From the NCBI GenBank assembly GCA_024235795.1, contig JACKLR010000001.1:1-64000 (forward strand): a stretch of DNA of 64,000 bases, read 5' to 3'. Both the position numbers and the translations under genes were made by a program. The DNA comes from Burkholderiales bacterium. GTDB lineage: Bacteria; Pseudomonadota; Gammaproteobacteria; Burkholderiales; Nitrosomonadaceae. The notes under the pieces are model-generated. The model had not been told where the DNA came from. It saw nothing but the letters and a program-made list of their open reading frames with translations, and did no database searches. Shown in pieces: positions 53,455-62,530 of the stretch; the first letter of the stretch is position 1; each line of letters begins with the position of its first letter.

Positions 53455-54846
53455 ATGAAACCAGTTCACCCGATAATTTTTTTGATCGTTCCCTTGTTGG
53501 TCATGTCATCATACTGGACAGCTCCTGCTGCTGTTGCCAATCCGCATGAATTCACACTTGAAAATGGATTGAGACTTATCGTCAAGGAAGATCATCGTTC
53601 GCCGGTTGTCGTTTCATTGTTAATGTACAGGGCGGGCAGCATCGATGAGTCAAACGGGGCGACAGGCGTTGCGCATGTTCTGGAACATATGATGTTCAAA
53701 GGCACCGAAAAAGTTCCCGGCGGAGAATTCTCAAAGCGCATTGCTGCAGCGGGCGGACGCGACAATGCTTTTACCAGCCGGGATTACACCGGATACTTCC
53801 AGCAACTGCATAAAGATCACCTGTCGCTGGCGATGGAACTGGAATCAGACCGCATGCATAACCTGCTACTGACAGAAGAAGAGTTTTCCAAGGAAATCAA
53901 TGTCGTTATGGAAGAACGCCGTTTACGCACTGACGATCAGGCACGTTCTTTGCTGTTTGAAAAAAAGATGGCGGTAGCTTATCAATCACACCCATACAAA
54001 CACCCTGTAATCGGCTGGATGAATGACCTCGAAAACATGACCGTGGATGACGCGCGCAAATGGTATGACCAATGGTATGCACCAAACAATGCTATTCTTG
54101 TCATCGTTGGGGATGTCGAACCAGACAAAGTAAAAACACTGGCCCAGAATTACTACGGCAATATTCCGTCACGTTCACTGCCTACCATTAACGAACGCAA
54201 ACCGCAGATAGAACCGCCTCAACTCGGTATTAAACGCATTACCGTCAAAGCCCCTGCGGAATTGCCATATCTGATTATGGGTTACCATACGCCGGTTATT
54301 CGCGATACCGCACAAGACTGGGAACCTTTCGCATTGGAGATACTGGAAGGCATACTCGATGGCCATGCTTCTGCGAGGTTGAACAAATCACTGGTTCGCG
54401 ACCTCAGAATAGCCAATTCTGCCGGTGCGAGTTACGATGCAACAGGCCGCGGAGAAAGTATGTTTTTGCTCAGCGGCACACCAAGTCCAGGTAAGACAGT
54501 CGAGGAACTGGAACAAGCTCTACGTACAGAAATCAAAAACGTTATTGAAAAAAATGTCACTGAAGAAGAATTGAACCGGGTGAAAGCACAGGTTATCGCC
54601 AGTCAAGTCTATCAGCTGGATTCCATATTTGCACAGGCTATGCAAATCGGCCGATTGGAAAGCATCGGCCTTTCATATCAGGATATCGATGTCATTCTTG
54701 AAAAACTACAGGCCGTGACCGCTGAACAAGTTCGTACGGTTGCAGAAAAATATTTTAATGATGATAGACTGACTGTCGCCGTACTCGATCCGCAACCACT
54801 GGAACAGAAAGAGCCCACCAAAGAATCTGCTGTGTTGCGACATTAA
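53455..54846 (+). CDS. M16-family (pitrilysin-like) zinc protease
   Basis: A 463-residue exported protease. A signal peptide ends near AAPAAVA, and the inverted zinc motif is HVLEH (GVAHVLEHMMFKGTEKVPGG), with the distal Glu in the EEFSKEINVVMEERR segment. A second, non-catalytic M16 C-terminal half follows. Many proteobacteria have two such genes in tandem next to ftsY; here only the catalytic one is present. It is divergent to ftsY. Confidence 0.92.
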   Translation: MKPVHPIIFLIVPLLVMSSYWTAPAAVANPHEFTLENGLRLIVKEDHRSPVVVSLLMYRAGSIDESNGATGVAHVLEHMMFKGTEKVPGGEFSKRIAAAGGRDNAFTSRDYTGYFQQLHKDHLSLAMELESDRMHNLLLTEEEFSKEINVVMEERRLRTDDQARSLLFEKKMAVAYQSHPYKHPVIGWMNDLENMTVDDARKWYDQWYAPNNAILVIVGDVEPDKVKTLAQNYYGNIPSRSLPTINERKPQIEPPQLGIKRITVKAPAELPYLIMGYHTPVIRDTAQDWEPFALEILEGILDGHASARLNKSLVRDLRIANSAGASYDATGRGESMFLLSGTPSPGKTVEELEQALRTEIKNVIEKNVTEEELNRVKAQVIASQVYQLDSIFAQAMQIGRLESIGLSYQDIDVILEKLQAVTAEQVRTVAEKYFNDDRLTVAVLDPQPLEQKEPTKESAVLRH

Positions 54847-54881
54847 TATGCTGACAAGAAAAGAGAAAACAACCGCAATCA

Positions 54882-54926
54882 CTGACAGTTATTGGAGCGC
54901 GTGTTCGCCGCATCAATAACTGTCAG
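54882..54926 (+). terminator. 13-bp perfect hairpin between convergent genes
   Basis: CTGACAGTTATTG (54882-54894) and CAATAACTGTCAG (54914-54926) form a 13-base-pair stem around a 19-base loop. It lies between the ends of the M16 gene (+) and the EF-hand gene (-), so a two-way terminator is the likeliest role. The lack of T-runs makes a small repeat element another option. Confidence 0.5.
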
Positions 54927-54964
54927 GCTTACAGCATATCTACACGATCATACATAAGAGGTTG

Positions 54965-55441
54965 TTAATGTGCATGCGCATCATCTTTATCATGCTCACC
55001 GTGCTTCGCATCGCCATGACTTCCATGCGGTGAGTCTTCTTCCGTTTCATGCTCATGATCGCCGCCATGATCATGACCGTGCCCATGTCCGTGCCCATGT
55101 CCATGCTCATGCCCATGTTGTTTGTCGTGATCACTGCCATGCATATGCTTATGCATATCTTCCATCATCCAGTGGATTTCATCCATATCCAGAAAGCGGT
55201 CATTATTTAAATCGTGCTTGTCAAATTTCTCGCCATGGAATTTCATGAATTCCCTTCTGCTGATTTTGCCATCGCCGTCAGTATCCATTTTGGATATTTT
55301 CTTTTCACAATGTTTACACATTTCATGATCATGGTCATCGTCATGTCCCGGTCCATGCGCAATAACGGGGGCTGTGCCAAGTGCAAAAATAAATGATGCA
55401 CTGATAACTGCTGCAGAAATCCATTTTTTTTGATCGGACAT
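54965..55441 (-). CDS. Exported EF-hand protein with histidine-rich tail
   Basis: A 158-residue exported protein with the signal peptide ending near VIA-HG. Two EF-hand loops are DTDGDGKISRRE and DLNNDRFLDMDE. A CKHCEK motif lies just before the first. The last 55 residues are about half His with Gly/Asp (HGHEHGHGHGHGHGHDHGG). It should bind Ca2+ through the loops and Zn/Cu/Ni through the His tail, in the periplasm. A metal buffer or sensor role is inferred. Confidence 0.85.
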   Translation of the reverse strand: MSDQKKWISAAVISASFIFALGTAPVIAHGPGHDDDHDHEMCKHCEKKISKMDTDGDGKISRREFMKFHGEKFDKHDLNNDRFLDMDEIHWMMEDMHKHMHGSDHDKQHGHEHGHGHGHGHGHDHGGDHEHETEEDSPHGSHGDAKHGEHDKDDAHAH

Positions 55442-55676
55442 GTTTGTCTCCTTTTGTTAAATAATGAAAACATAAAAAATAATACGCTTTCTGGTTGTAA
55501 TTAAAAACGTTACGACATCATTGATTAAAATTCTCAAACCTCTTTCCTAACAGACCGTTGGAAAACAGTCTGCACTGCTGCTATACAAAAACTCGGAATG
55601 CAATTTATTGCTCATATCATACACTTATCTGTCCACCTGCTTCGATAACAGGGATCATCGACTACCAAGACTTTGA

Positions 55677-56228
55677 CTATGCGATGATAAAATGTTCCCG
55701 GTAATATTTGAGCTCGTTTATCGAATCGTAAATATCCGCCAGCGCTTCATGCTTACCTTCCTTTTTCAGTCCCGATGCAATTTCCGGCTTCCAGCGTTTG
55801 ACGAGCTCTTTGAAAGTGCTGACATCCAGATTGCGATAATGGAAATAAGCTTCCAGTTGCGGCATCCAGCGTGCCATAAAGCGCCGGTCTTGACATATTG
55901 AATTGCCACACATGGGAGAAGTTCCTGACGGCACGTGCTGCTGCAAAAAAACAATTAACTGTGATTCGATCTGAGTTTCCGTGAGTTTTGACGCTTTGAC
56001 CTTTTCGATCAACCCCGATTTGGCATGCGTCGATTGATTCCATTTATCCATCCCGTCCAGCACCGCATTAGGTTGATGGACAACCAGAACAGGGCTCTCG
56101 GCAATCTTGTTCAATTGCCCGTCAGTTATGACGATTGCAACCTCAATAATACGATCCTTATCGGGATCAAGTCCTGTCATCTCCATATCAATCCAGATAA
56201 GGTTATGATTATTGCTATCTTGTGCCAT
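55677..56228 (-). CDS. orn: Oligoribonuclease
   Basis: The 183-residue DEDDh 3'-5' exonuclease degrades short RNAs and pGpG to nucleotides. Exo I: LIWIDMEMTGLDPDKDRIIEVA. Exo II lies around PMCGNSICQDRRFMARWMP. Exo III: HEALADIYDSINELKYYREHF. Length is normal. It is divergent to the M48 protease gene with 113 bases between starts. Confidence 0.97.
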   Translation of the reverse strand: MAQDSNNHNLIWIDMEMTGLDPDKDRIIEVAIVITDGQLNKIAESPVLVVHQPNAVLDGMDKWNQSTHAKSGLIEKVKASKLTETQIESQLIVFLQQHVPSGTSPMCGNSICQDRRFMARWMPQLEAYFHYRNLDVSTFKELVKRWKPEIASGLKKEGKHEALADIYDSINELKYYREHFIIA

Positions 56229-56341
56229 AATTTAAAAAAATATTAAGATTCAGTAACGATTGAATGTAATTTGTTTTATTGTGTCATATTGATAACACGG
56301 CGTCACTTTTCACCATTAATTACTTAAAAATATATTCGTTT

Positions 56342-57607
56342 ATGCACTCATTTACCATAGTTTTTATTAGCGTTTTACTATTGACCCTGTTTGTACAGGT
56401 GTGGCTATCTACACGCCATATCAATCATATCCGGGCACACCAAAACAAAGTCCCTGAAAAATTTGCAGACCAAATCAGTCTCGCTGATCATCGTAAAGCA
56501 GCCGATTATACCTGCGCAAAAACACGGGCAGGTTACCCTGCTATTTTTTTACACGCTACTATTTTGCTGATATTTACACTCGGTGGTGGTCTAGACGCGC
56601 TCAACAGTTTCTGGACAGAATGGACCGGCAATCCGATCTTTCGTGGCATGGCATTAATCATAAGCGCTTTTCTGATTATGGGTCTGGCAGAAATTCCATT
56701 AAGCTACTACCGTACATTTGTTATAGAAGAACAATACGGTTTCAACAAAATGACGCAAGGCATGTTTTTTACCGACTTGATCAAACAGGCATTGTTGATG
56801 TTTATGCTGGGCGCGCCGTTGCTATTCGGCATCCTGTGGCTAATGGATAAAATGGGTGAAAACTGGTGGCTCTATGCCTGGGCAGCATGGATTACATTCA
56901 ATTTATTCTTGTTGGCAATTTTTCCAACCTGGATTGCGCCATTGTTTAACAAATTCACGCCGCTGGAAGACGCAGCGCTCAAAATACGTATAGAAAAACT
57001 ACTTAAAAAATGTGGATTCAGATCAAGCGGACTGTTTGTCATGGATGGCTCGCGCCGCAGTAATCATGGCAATGCTTATTTTACAGGTTTTGGCAAAACC
57101 AAACGCATTGTATTTTTTGACACCCTGCTCTCTCGTCTTGAGCCGAGCGAAATAGAAGCTGTGCTTGCACATGAATTAGGTCATTTCAAGCATCGCCATG
57201 TCATCAAACGCATTATCGCTTCGTTCCTCATGAGTCTGGCGTTCTTCTGGTTGCTGGGTTATCTCATGAATCAGCACTGGTTCTATGAAGGATTGGGCGT
57301 CACAGTTACCGCCGTTCCAGAAACAGCTATGGCGCTTCTGCTTTTTTTCCTTGTGATGCCGGTATTTACATTTTTGTTTCATCCCATATCAAGTATTTAT
57401 TCGCGTAAACACGAGTTTGAAGCGGATGCTTATGCAGCGCAAAATTCATCTGCGAATGACCTGATACACGCACTGGTTAAGCTCTATCAGGATAATGCCG
57501 CTACGCTGACGCCCGATCCATTGCATTCTACATTTTATGACTCGCACCCACCTGCCGCACTCAGGGTGGCACATCTGGAAACTCAGACACAGACACAATT
57601 AGGGTAA
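56342..57607 (+). CDS. M48-family (Ste24/CAAX-type) membrane metalloprotease
   Basis: A 421-residue polytopic protease. The zinc motif is HELGH (VLAHELGHFKHRH), and the third ligand lies in SRKHEFEADAYAAQ. An N-terminal CAAX-protease domain has several helices and the VIEEQYGFNKMT block typical of Ste24-like M48A enzymes. The start at 56342 (MHSFTIVF) is preferred to 56279, whose extra residues look unlike a leader. No strong ribosome site is seen. Confidence 0.92.
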   Translation: MHSFTIVFISVLLLTLFVQVWLSTRHINHIRAHQNKVPEKFADQISLADHRKAADYTCAKTRAGYPAIFLHATILLIFTLGGGLDALNSFWTEWTGNPIFRGMALIISAFLIMGLAEIPLSYYRTFVIEEQYGFNKMTQGMFFTDLIKQALLMFMLGAPLLFGILWLMDKMGENWWLYAWAAWITFNLFLLAIFPTWIAPLFNKFTPLEDAALKIRIEKLLKKCGFRSSGLFVMDGSRRSNHGNAYFTGFGKTKRIVFFDTLLSRLEPSEIEAVLAHELGHFKHRHVIKRIIASFLMSLAFFWLLGYLMNQHWFYEGLGVTVTAVPETAMALLLFFLVMPVFTFLFHPISSIYSRKHEFEADAYAAQNSSANDLIHALVKLYQDNAATLTPDPLHSTFYDSHPPAALRVAHLETQTQTQLG

Positions 57608-57619
57608 AAAGGACATCCC

Positions 57620-57949
57620 ATGGACAATCTGTCACAAAAAAAATGCAAACCCTGTGAAGGCGGTGTCGCACCATTGACGCCCGACACAGCAACAAAATTT
57701 TTCCAGCAACTTGACGGCTGGCAGCTGCAGGCCAAACAAATCCGCAAACAGTTCACTTTTAAAAATTTTCACCAGACCATGGCCTTTGTAAACGCCGTGG
57801 CATGGGTTTCGCATCAGGAAGATCATCATCCTGACATGATTGTCGGGTATAACCACTGCGATATCACCTTTACTACCCATGCCATAGGCGGCTTGTCTGA
57901 AAATGATTTTATCTGCGCTGCCAAAATAGACAAACTGTTTGCAATTTGA
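57620..57949 (+). CDS. phhB: 4a-hydroxytetrahydrobiopterin dehydratase (PCBD)
   Basis: A 109-residue PCD/DCoH-type protein. Signature EDHHPDMIVGYNHCDITFTTHAIGGLSENDF, with the paired His of the active site. It recycles pterin cofactor in phenylalanine hydroxylation; bacteria without that enzyme use it in molybdopterin or other pterin metabolism. It lies 12 bases after the M48 gene and overlaps rsgA at its end. Confidence 0.93.
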   Translation: MDNLSQKKCKPCEGGVAPLTPDTATKFFQQLDGWQLQAKQIRKQFTFKNFHQTMAFVNAVAWVSHQEDHHPDMIVGYNHCDITFTTHAIGGLSENDFICAAKIDKLFAI

Positions 57950-58842
57950 ACGCTTTCCATAAACTATCTGGAAAAAAGGTTCTTCATCATACAGGCCGCA
58001 TCATTGCCGTATATGGCAGACATTACACCGTAGAGACAAGCGATGGGGAAATACTGTCATGTGTCATGCGTGGTAAAAAAGGCGGCGTAGCCTGTGGCGA
58101 CTTCGTTGAAATCAAAGCCACCACGCCCGGCCAGGGTGTCATTGAACAAATCAAGCCACGCAAAGCCCTGCTGTACCGCAGCGATGCGTTCAAGGAAAAA
58201 ATCATCGCTGCAAATGTAACGCAAATAATCATTGTGGTTGCTGCTGAACCGAGTTTCAGCGAAGAATTGATCAATCGATGCCTCGTCGCTGCGGAAAGCG
58301 AACAAATTAAAGCCATTCTTGTCCTCAACAAAGCCGACTTGACCGAACTGTCTGACGTTGCTGCAAAAAAATTGTCGTTGTATGAAATAATCGGTTATCC
58401 CCTGGTCAAAATCAGCGCACTTCAGGATGTTTCACCGCTTAGACCCTATTTGGAAGGACAGGTAAGCGTCCTCGCCGGTCAATCTGGTATGGGAAAATCA
58501 ACCATACTCAACGCGTTGATTCCCGAAGCGCAGCGTGCAACTGCCGAAATTTCAGTTGCGCTGGACTCAGGCTGCCATACCACAACACATACGCATCTTT
58601 ATCATATTGATTCAGACAGTGATATTATTGATTCGCCGGGCATTCAGGCATTCGGACTCAATCACATCAAGGTGGAAAATTTGGCATGGGGATTTATCGA
58701 GTTCCATCCCCATATCGGACAATGTAAATTCCATAATTGCAAGCATGTTAACGAACCCGGTTGTGCCTTAATACAGGCGGCAGAGGAAGGCAAAATCACC
58801 ACCAGAAGACTTGATTTTTATCACAAGCTGCTACAAAACTAA
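57946..58842 (+). CDS. rsgA: Small ribosomal subunit biogenesis GTPase RsgA, TTG start
   Basis: A 298-residue circularly permuted GTPase that checks late 30S assembly. Order of motifs: OB-fold N-terminus, NKAD (G4), then GQSGMGKST (G1), TTTHTHLYHI (G2/switch) and DSPG (G3). The C-terminal zinc knuckle is CKFHNCKHVNEPGC. The only start giving a full OB fold is TTG 57946, which overlaps the phhB stop (TTGA), indicating coupled translation. Confidence 0.95.
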   Translation: MNAFHKLSGKKVLHHTGRIIAVYGRHYTVETSDGEILSCVMRGKKGGVACGDFVEIKATTPGQGVIEQIKPRKALLYRSDAFKEKIIAANVTQIIIVVAAEPSFSEELINRCLVAAESEQIKAILVLNKADLTELSDVAAKKLSLYEIIGYPLVKISALQDVSPLRPYLEGQVSVLAGQSGMGKSTILNALIPEAQRATAEISVALDSGCHTTTHTHLYHIDSDSDIIDSPGIQAFGLNHIKVENLAWGFIEFHPHIGQCKFHNCKHVNEPGCALIQAAEEGKITTRRLDFYHKLLQN

Positions 58843-58855
58843 CAGGAGCAACTTA

Positions 58856-59461
58856 ATGGATTTCTTTAAGCGGTATGCAGATCGGTACCTCATAGTCATT
58901 GTTATTTTATTACTTACATTCTCACACGCACAGGCAACCGACGTAGGCATTTCTGTGAGAATCGGCCAGCCGGGTTTTTACGGTGAAATTCATCTAGGTG
59001 ACTTTTATCCAGTACCTGATTTAATTTATCCGGATCCGGTTATTATCCAAAGACCATCAGTCTATGTCAGACAGCAGCCTATTTATTTACATGTACCACC
59101 CGGTCATGCCAAGTTATGGCATCGTTATTGTTATCAGTATAATGCCTGCAGTCAGCCCGTCTATTTTATTCGCGAAAACTGGTACAACAACGTGTACGTT
59201 CCACATTATCACCAGCATGGCAGTCAACAACACCGCCGCATTGAAAGTCTGCAATACCGTCATTATGATTCAGACAGACACTATCAGGACAGGCACTATG
59301 ACACGCACAGATACGATGATGACCATGATTACCGTGAAAAACGCCGGTATAAAAGCAATGACCACCGCTACGGCAACGACAAGCATGAGCGCTACAATCG
59401 GCATGATAAGCATGGAAAGCACGACAAAAACGATCGAGGGCGTGGCAAAAAGCATGATTGA
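58856..59461 (+). CDS. Exported His/Tyr/Asp/Arg-rich protein
   Basis: A 201-residue protein with a signal peptide ending near AQA-TD. A beta-like middle (VGISVRIGQPGFYGEIHLGDFYPVPDLIYPDPVII...YLHVPPGHAKLWHRYCYQYNACSQPVYF) resembles small exported proteins found widely in betaproteobacteria. The last 80 residues are a low-complexity His/Tyr/Asp/Arg repeat (RHYDSDRHYQDRHYDTHRYDDDHDY). Metal binding through this tail is likely but unproven. CAGGAG precedes the ATG. It converges on the CDF exporter gene. Confidence 0.8.
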   Translation: MDFFKRYADRYLIVIVILLLTFSHAQATDVGISVRIGQPGFYGEIHLGDFYPVPDLIYPDPVIIQRPSVYVRQQPIYLHVPPGHAKLWHRYCYQYNACSQPVYFIRENWYNNVYVPHYHQHGSQQHRRIESLQYRHYDSDRHYQDRHYDTHRYDDDHDYREKRRYKSNDHRYGNDKHERYNRHDKHGKHDKNDRGRGKKHD

Positions 59462-59487
59462 CGCAGGGCAATACAGCGGATAGTCCG

Positions 59488-60645
59488 TTAAACCTTGAAT
59501 CGCACCTGTATGTCACTGACATAGGACAATTTTTCAGATGCAGCTTTGAGTTCGCTTACCAGTTGTCTGGCATGTTCTAAATCACGCAAAACCCAGATGG
59601 GCAGATCAAGCTCGATCTGGATTTCGCCAGATAAATAATGCAACGTAACGCTTTCAATTGCTGAAGCAGGCAATTGAGGCCAGTACTGTTTAAGTTCCTC
59701 GATTATTTTTTCCCGGTGCGGCAGATTACCACAAGACGAACCGGACTCATCATCTTCGGGATCTATATGTACAGTCACATCCGATACCACATCCACAGCA
59801 TCCAGCAGGCGCAGACGTACCGCGTCACCGATCTGATGACCTTCAGACACGCTGAGCAGCGGATCTACCTGAATATGTACGTCAATAAACGCATCACCGG
59901 CACTTTTGCGCGACCGCAGCATATGAATCGAGCGCACGCCTTTAACATCAAAAATATGTTTACGAATGGCATCGACTTCATCGGGATCCAGCGCGGTATC
60001 GATCAGTTCGCGCGTACTGGAACGAACCAGATTAAAGCCAATCTTGGCAATCATAACGGCAACAACCACCGCTGCAACGGCGTCCAGATAAGGATAACCG
60101 TACATCGCGCCTGCGATACCGAGTACAACCACAATCGACGAGATCGCATCAGAACGGCTATGCCAAGCATTTGCCATCAACATATCGGACCGCAGCCTGC
60201 GCGCAGCTGCTACGGTATAATGATAAATCCATTCCTTGGAAACTACAGATGCAATTGCGACAATCAGCGCCAGACTGCCAGGCGCCAATAGGATTTCGGG
60301 TTCATTCAACCGGCGGACTGAATCAAAGGCAATTCCACAGGCAACCACTATCAATGCAATTCCCAGCCCGACTGTTGCAAGCGTTTCGATGCGACCATGC
60401 CCATAGGGATGTTCTTCATCCGCCGCTTTGTGCGCATGTTTGGCTGCATAAAGGACAAAAAAATCAGTAAATAAATCCGAAAATGAGTGGATTCCGTCCG
60501 CGATAAGCGCCTGTGAATTCGCAATCCAGCCGACAATTATTTTTGCAACACCCAATAGGAAATCAACGACAGAACCGATCAGCGTGACTTTGCGCATATC
60601 CCGGTAACGGTGTTGCTGTATGGTTAAATCATTTTCCGAATTCAT
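59488..60645 (-). CDS. Cation diffusion facilitator metal exporter (FieF-like)
   Basis: A 385-residue CDF antiporter. Six membrane segments are seen, with the site-A motif DGIHSFSDLFTDF in TM2 and HSRSDAISS in TM5. The cytoplasmic C-terminal ferredoxin-like domain has the metal-site HxxxD region (SAGDAFIDVHIQVD and HIDPEDD). It has an extra C-terminal segment of about 90 residues compared with E. coli FieF. Metal (Zn, Fe, Cd or Ni) is not fixed by sequence. Confidence 0.92.
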   Translation of the reverse strand: MNSENDLTIQQHRYRDMRKVTLIGSVVDFLLGVAKIIVGWIANSQALIADGIHSFSDLFTDFFVLYAAKHAHKAADEEHPYGHGRIETLATVGLGIALIVVACGIAFDSVRRLNEPEILLAPGSLALIVAIASVVSKEWIYHYTVAAARRLRSDMLMANAWHSRSDAISSIVVVLGIAGAMYGYPYLDAVAAVVVAVMIAKIGFNLVRSSTRELIDTALDPDEVDAIRKHIFDVKGVRSIHMLRSRKSAGDAFIDVHIQVDPLLSVSEGHQIGDAVRLRLLDAVDVVSDVTVHIDPEDDESGSSCGNLPHREKIIEELKQYWPQLPASAIESVTLHYLSGEIQIELDLPIWVLRDLEHARQLVSELKAASEKLSYVSDIQVRFKV

Positions 60646-60718
60646 ATATTAACTGATCCGCAGACCGTCTTGTTTGTCTTTGATGCGGCCGCTCTTTAGG
60701 TTATCGAAGATGGTCAGG

Positions 60719-61015
60719 CTAACGCAATCGCCGTGATACAGTTTTAATACTGAATAACCGATAGCCTTCAAAAGTCAGCACCCGTGGAAAACTTGCAGCG
60801 CCCGAGTCGTAATACCATTCCTCTGTACGGCGTTCTATGACACTCGAAACAATTTCAACATAATCAGGCTCACCGCATTTTCGCAATACATCATATTTGG
60901 TATCGCCCGGCACGACAAGATTTGCACCGCAACGCATAGCTTCACCAGCATACACCGTAGCAATGCCTGAAAGCGCCCCTAAAATTAGAAAACATCTTGC
61001 AAAAATTGTTGACAT
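60719..61015 (-). CDS. Small exported DUF2845 protein
   Basis: A 98-residue protein. The signal peptide ends near VYA-GE; then MRCGANLVVPGDTKYDVLRKCGEPDY, the DUF2845 core with two Cys. A short beta domain follows (EEWYYDSGAASFPRVLTFEGYRLFSI). The pattern resembles SmpA/OmlA-type lipoprotein domains (GDT-xxxVLxxxGEP), but no lipobox is present. Function unknown. Confidence 0.85.
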   Translation of the reverse strand: MSTIFARCFLILGALSGIATVYAGEAMRCGANLVVPGDTKYDVLRKCGEPDYVEIVSSVIERRTEEWYYDSGAASFPRVLTFEGYRLFSIKTVSRRLR

Positions 61016-61151
61016 AAACTGAATTACCCTTGTCGATAGTTCGAGGGTAGTTCAGTTTAAAACTATTTTCAACTGTTTGAGTGTGTGTATAAATCGGGTA
61101 GCCTGATAGGCTGTCAATCAGCATTGAAAACTGTCCATCTGATTTAGTTGG

Positions 61152-61268
61152 TTAATCGATCTTTATGCATTGTTTTCGATGATTGAAACGGTATGAATCA
61201 TTACCGGTTTCCAGAATGTCGCAATGATGTGCAATACGAACCAGCAGCGCTATTGTCAAATATGCACT
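61152..61268 (-). pseudogene. 3' remnant of an IS21-family istB (helper ATPase)
   Basis: The reverse strand codes LTIALLVRIAHHCDILETGNDSYRF and a short basic tail to a TAA, the typical end of IstB proteins (LTHHCHILETGNDSYRF). There is no upstream ATPase part and no istA, so an IS21 element was once here. It explains part of the otherwise gene-free 61016-61348; the rest of that stretch holds nothing recognised. Confidence 0.8.
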
Positions 61269-61348
61269 TGCCGGATGAAGCTTAAACTCGACCAACAGCA
61301 ATCAGCTTGAACGGAAAGTGTAAACGGGACAGTAGTGACCTTGTTTCC

Positions 61349-62530
61349 TTAAAATTTATGACGCAAGCCCACTGTCCAGGTGTTTCTATCCCGATCGACT
61401 AAGGCATTTCTATCTTTCAAATTCACATGTTGATAGCCACCAAAGAGATTGGAACGTTTGCTTAGGTGATACAGCATACCCGCGGTGAAACTCTCTGCTT
61501 TTCGTTTTCCCTCAAAATCAGTACTATTCGCATTAGTCATACCGCCTTGCAGAACCAAAGTTGCATTACCTATTTTATATTGGCCACCAACATACCAAGC
61601 AGAACCATCACCGCCTGCGTTCATTGAAGAATTACATTGCCTGGAAGCAGAGTCGGGAGTGCCTAAAGCCGCAGCGTTAGAACAAGTCGCGGCACCCAAA
61701 GCGTTACTGACATGTTCATACTGCCCTTGAATCTGAAATTGTTTGTAGGACCAAACACCGCCGATACGCCCCACTTCTTCAGATTTCAGATTAGCCGTAG
61801 AGACATTTTTCTGCATAGTACTCACGTTATCTCTAGAATAACCACCAAACATTTCAAACTTGTGATCTTGGTAGTCGTAAGTATATTTACCCATGACTTG
61901 GAAATCCCATTCACCATTGGCACCACCTGTATTACCACCATTGTTCCCAGCTCCACCCAAAAGACCACCCAATTCAGCCTCAAGGCTGTTTGAGTCACCG
62001 GGCATCATCATGGCTGCAAAGGAAAAACCATTCTTTAAAACAGATTCAAAACGTACAACACTGTTAACTGCTGTGTATGGTCCTGAACCCAGGCCGTTAG
62101 CACTTGCAATCATAGTGCCGCCACTTCCGGCAGCTTGTAATGTGGTGTAAACAAAAGGGTCAATCGTCCAACCACCCGCATAATCAGCAAATAACGAATG
62201 AATCCGACCAAATTTTAATTGTCCCCAGTTGTCGATGGAAAGACCTAAATAGCGCTCTCGAGCGGCACCTATGTTGCCGCTCAAATTAAAACCATAGTCA
62301 ATTATCGCAAATACTTTTATTCCATTTCCCAGGTTTTCAGTAATACTCAAACCCCAGGCTGAATAGAAGGTTGGGTCATCTATTAATGATTGGCTGGAAA
62401 TACCTTCAACATCTATGACGCTATACTCAGATTGAATGCGGCCACCCATTGAAAATTTAGTTCCATATACGGATGTGGCCATTGACAATAGAACTATGAT
62501 TATTATTGTGGAAATTTGTTTATTTTTCAT
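61349..62530 (-). CDS. Gram-negative general porin
   Basis: A 393-residue outer-membrane 16-strand-type barrel. The signal peptide is followed by the start FSMGGRIQSEYSVIDVEG, alternating strands with turns such as YAGGWTIDPFVYTT, and the terminal Phe (TWTVGLRHKF) needed for barrel assembly. A Gly/Asn-rich loop (GGAGNNGGNTGGANGEW) stands near residue 195. It should be a trimeric diffusion channel for small solutes. Confidence 0.92.
   Translation of the reverse strand: MKNKQISTIIIIVLLSMATSVYGTKFSMGGRIQSEYSVIDVEGISSQSLIDDPTFYSAWGLSITENLGNGIKVFAIIDYGFNLSGNIGAARERYLGLSIDNWGQLKFGRIHSLFADYAGGWTIDPFVYTTLQAAGSGGTMIASANGLGSGPYTAVNSVVRFESVLKNGFSFAAMMMPGDSNSLEAELGGLLGGAGNNGGNTGGANGEWDFQVMGKYTYDYQDHKFEMFGGYSRDNVSTMQKNVSTANLKSEEVGRIGGVWSYKQFQIQGQYEHVSNALGAATCSNAAALGTPDSASRQCNSSMNAGGDGSAWYVGGQYKIGNATLVLQGGMTNANSTDFEGKRKAESFTAGMLYHLSKRSNLFGGYQHVNLKDRNALVDRDRNTWTVGLRHKF

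Noticed and set aside
54970..55248. His/Ala-rich frame on the + strand
   Set aside because: It is the antisense shadow of the histidine-rich EF-hand gene.
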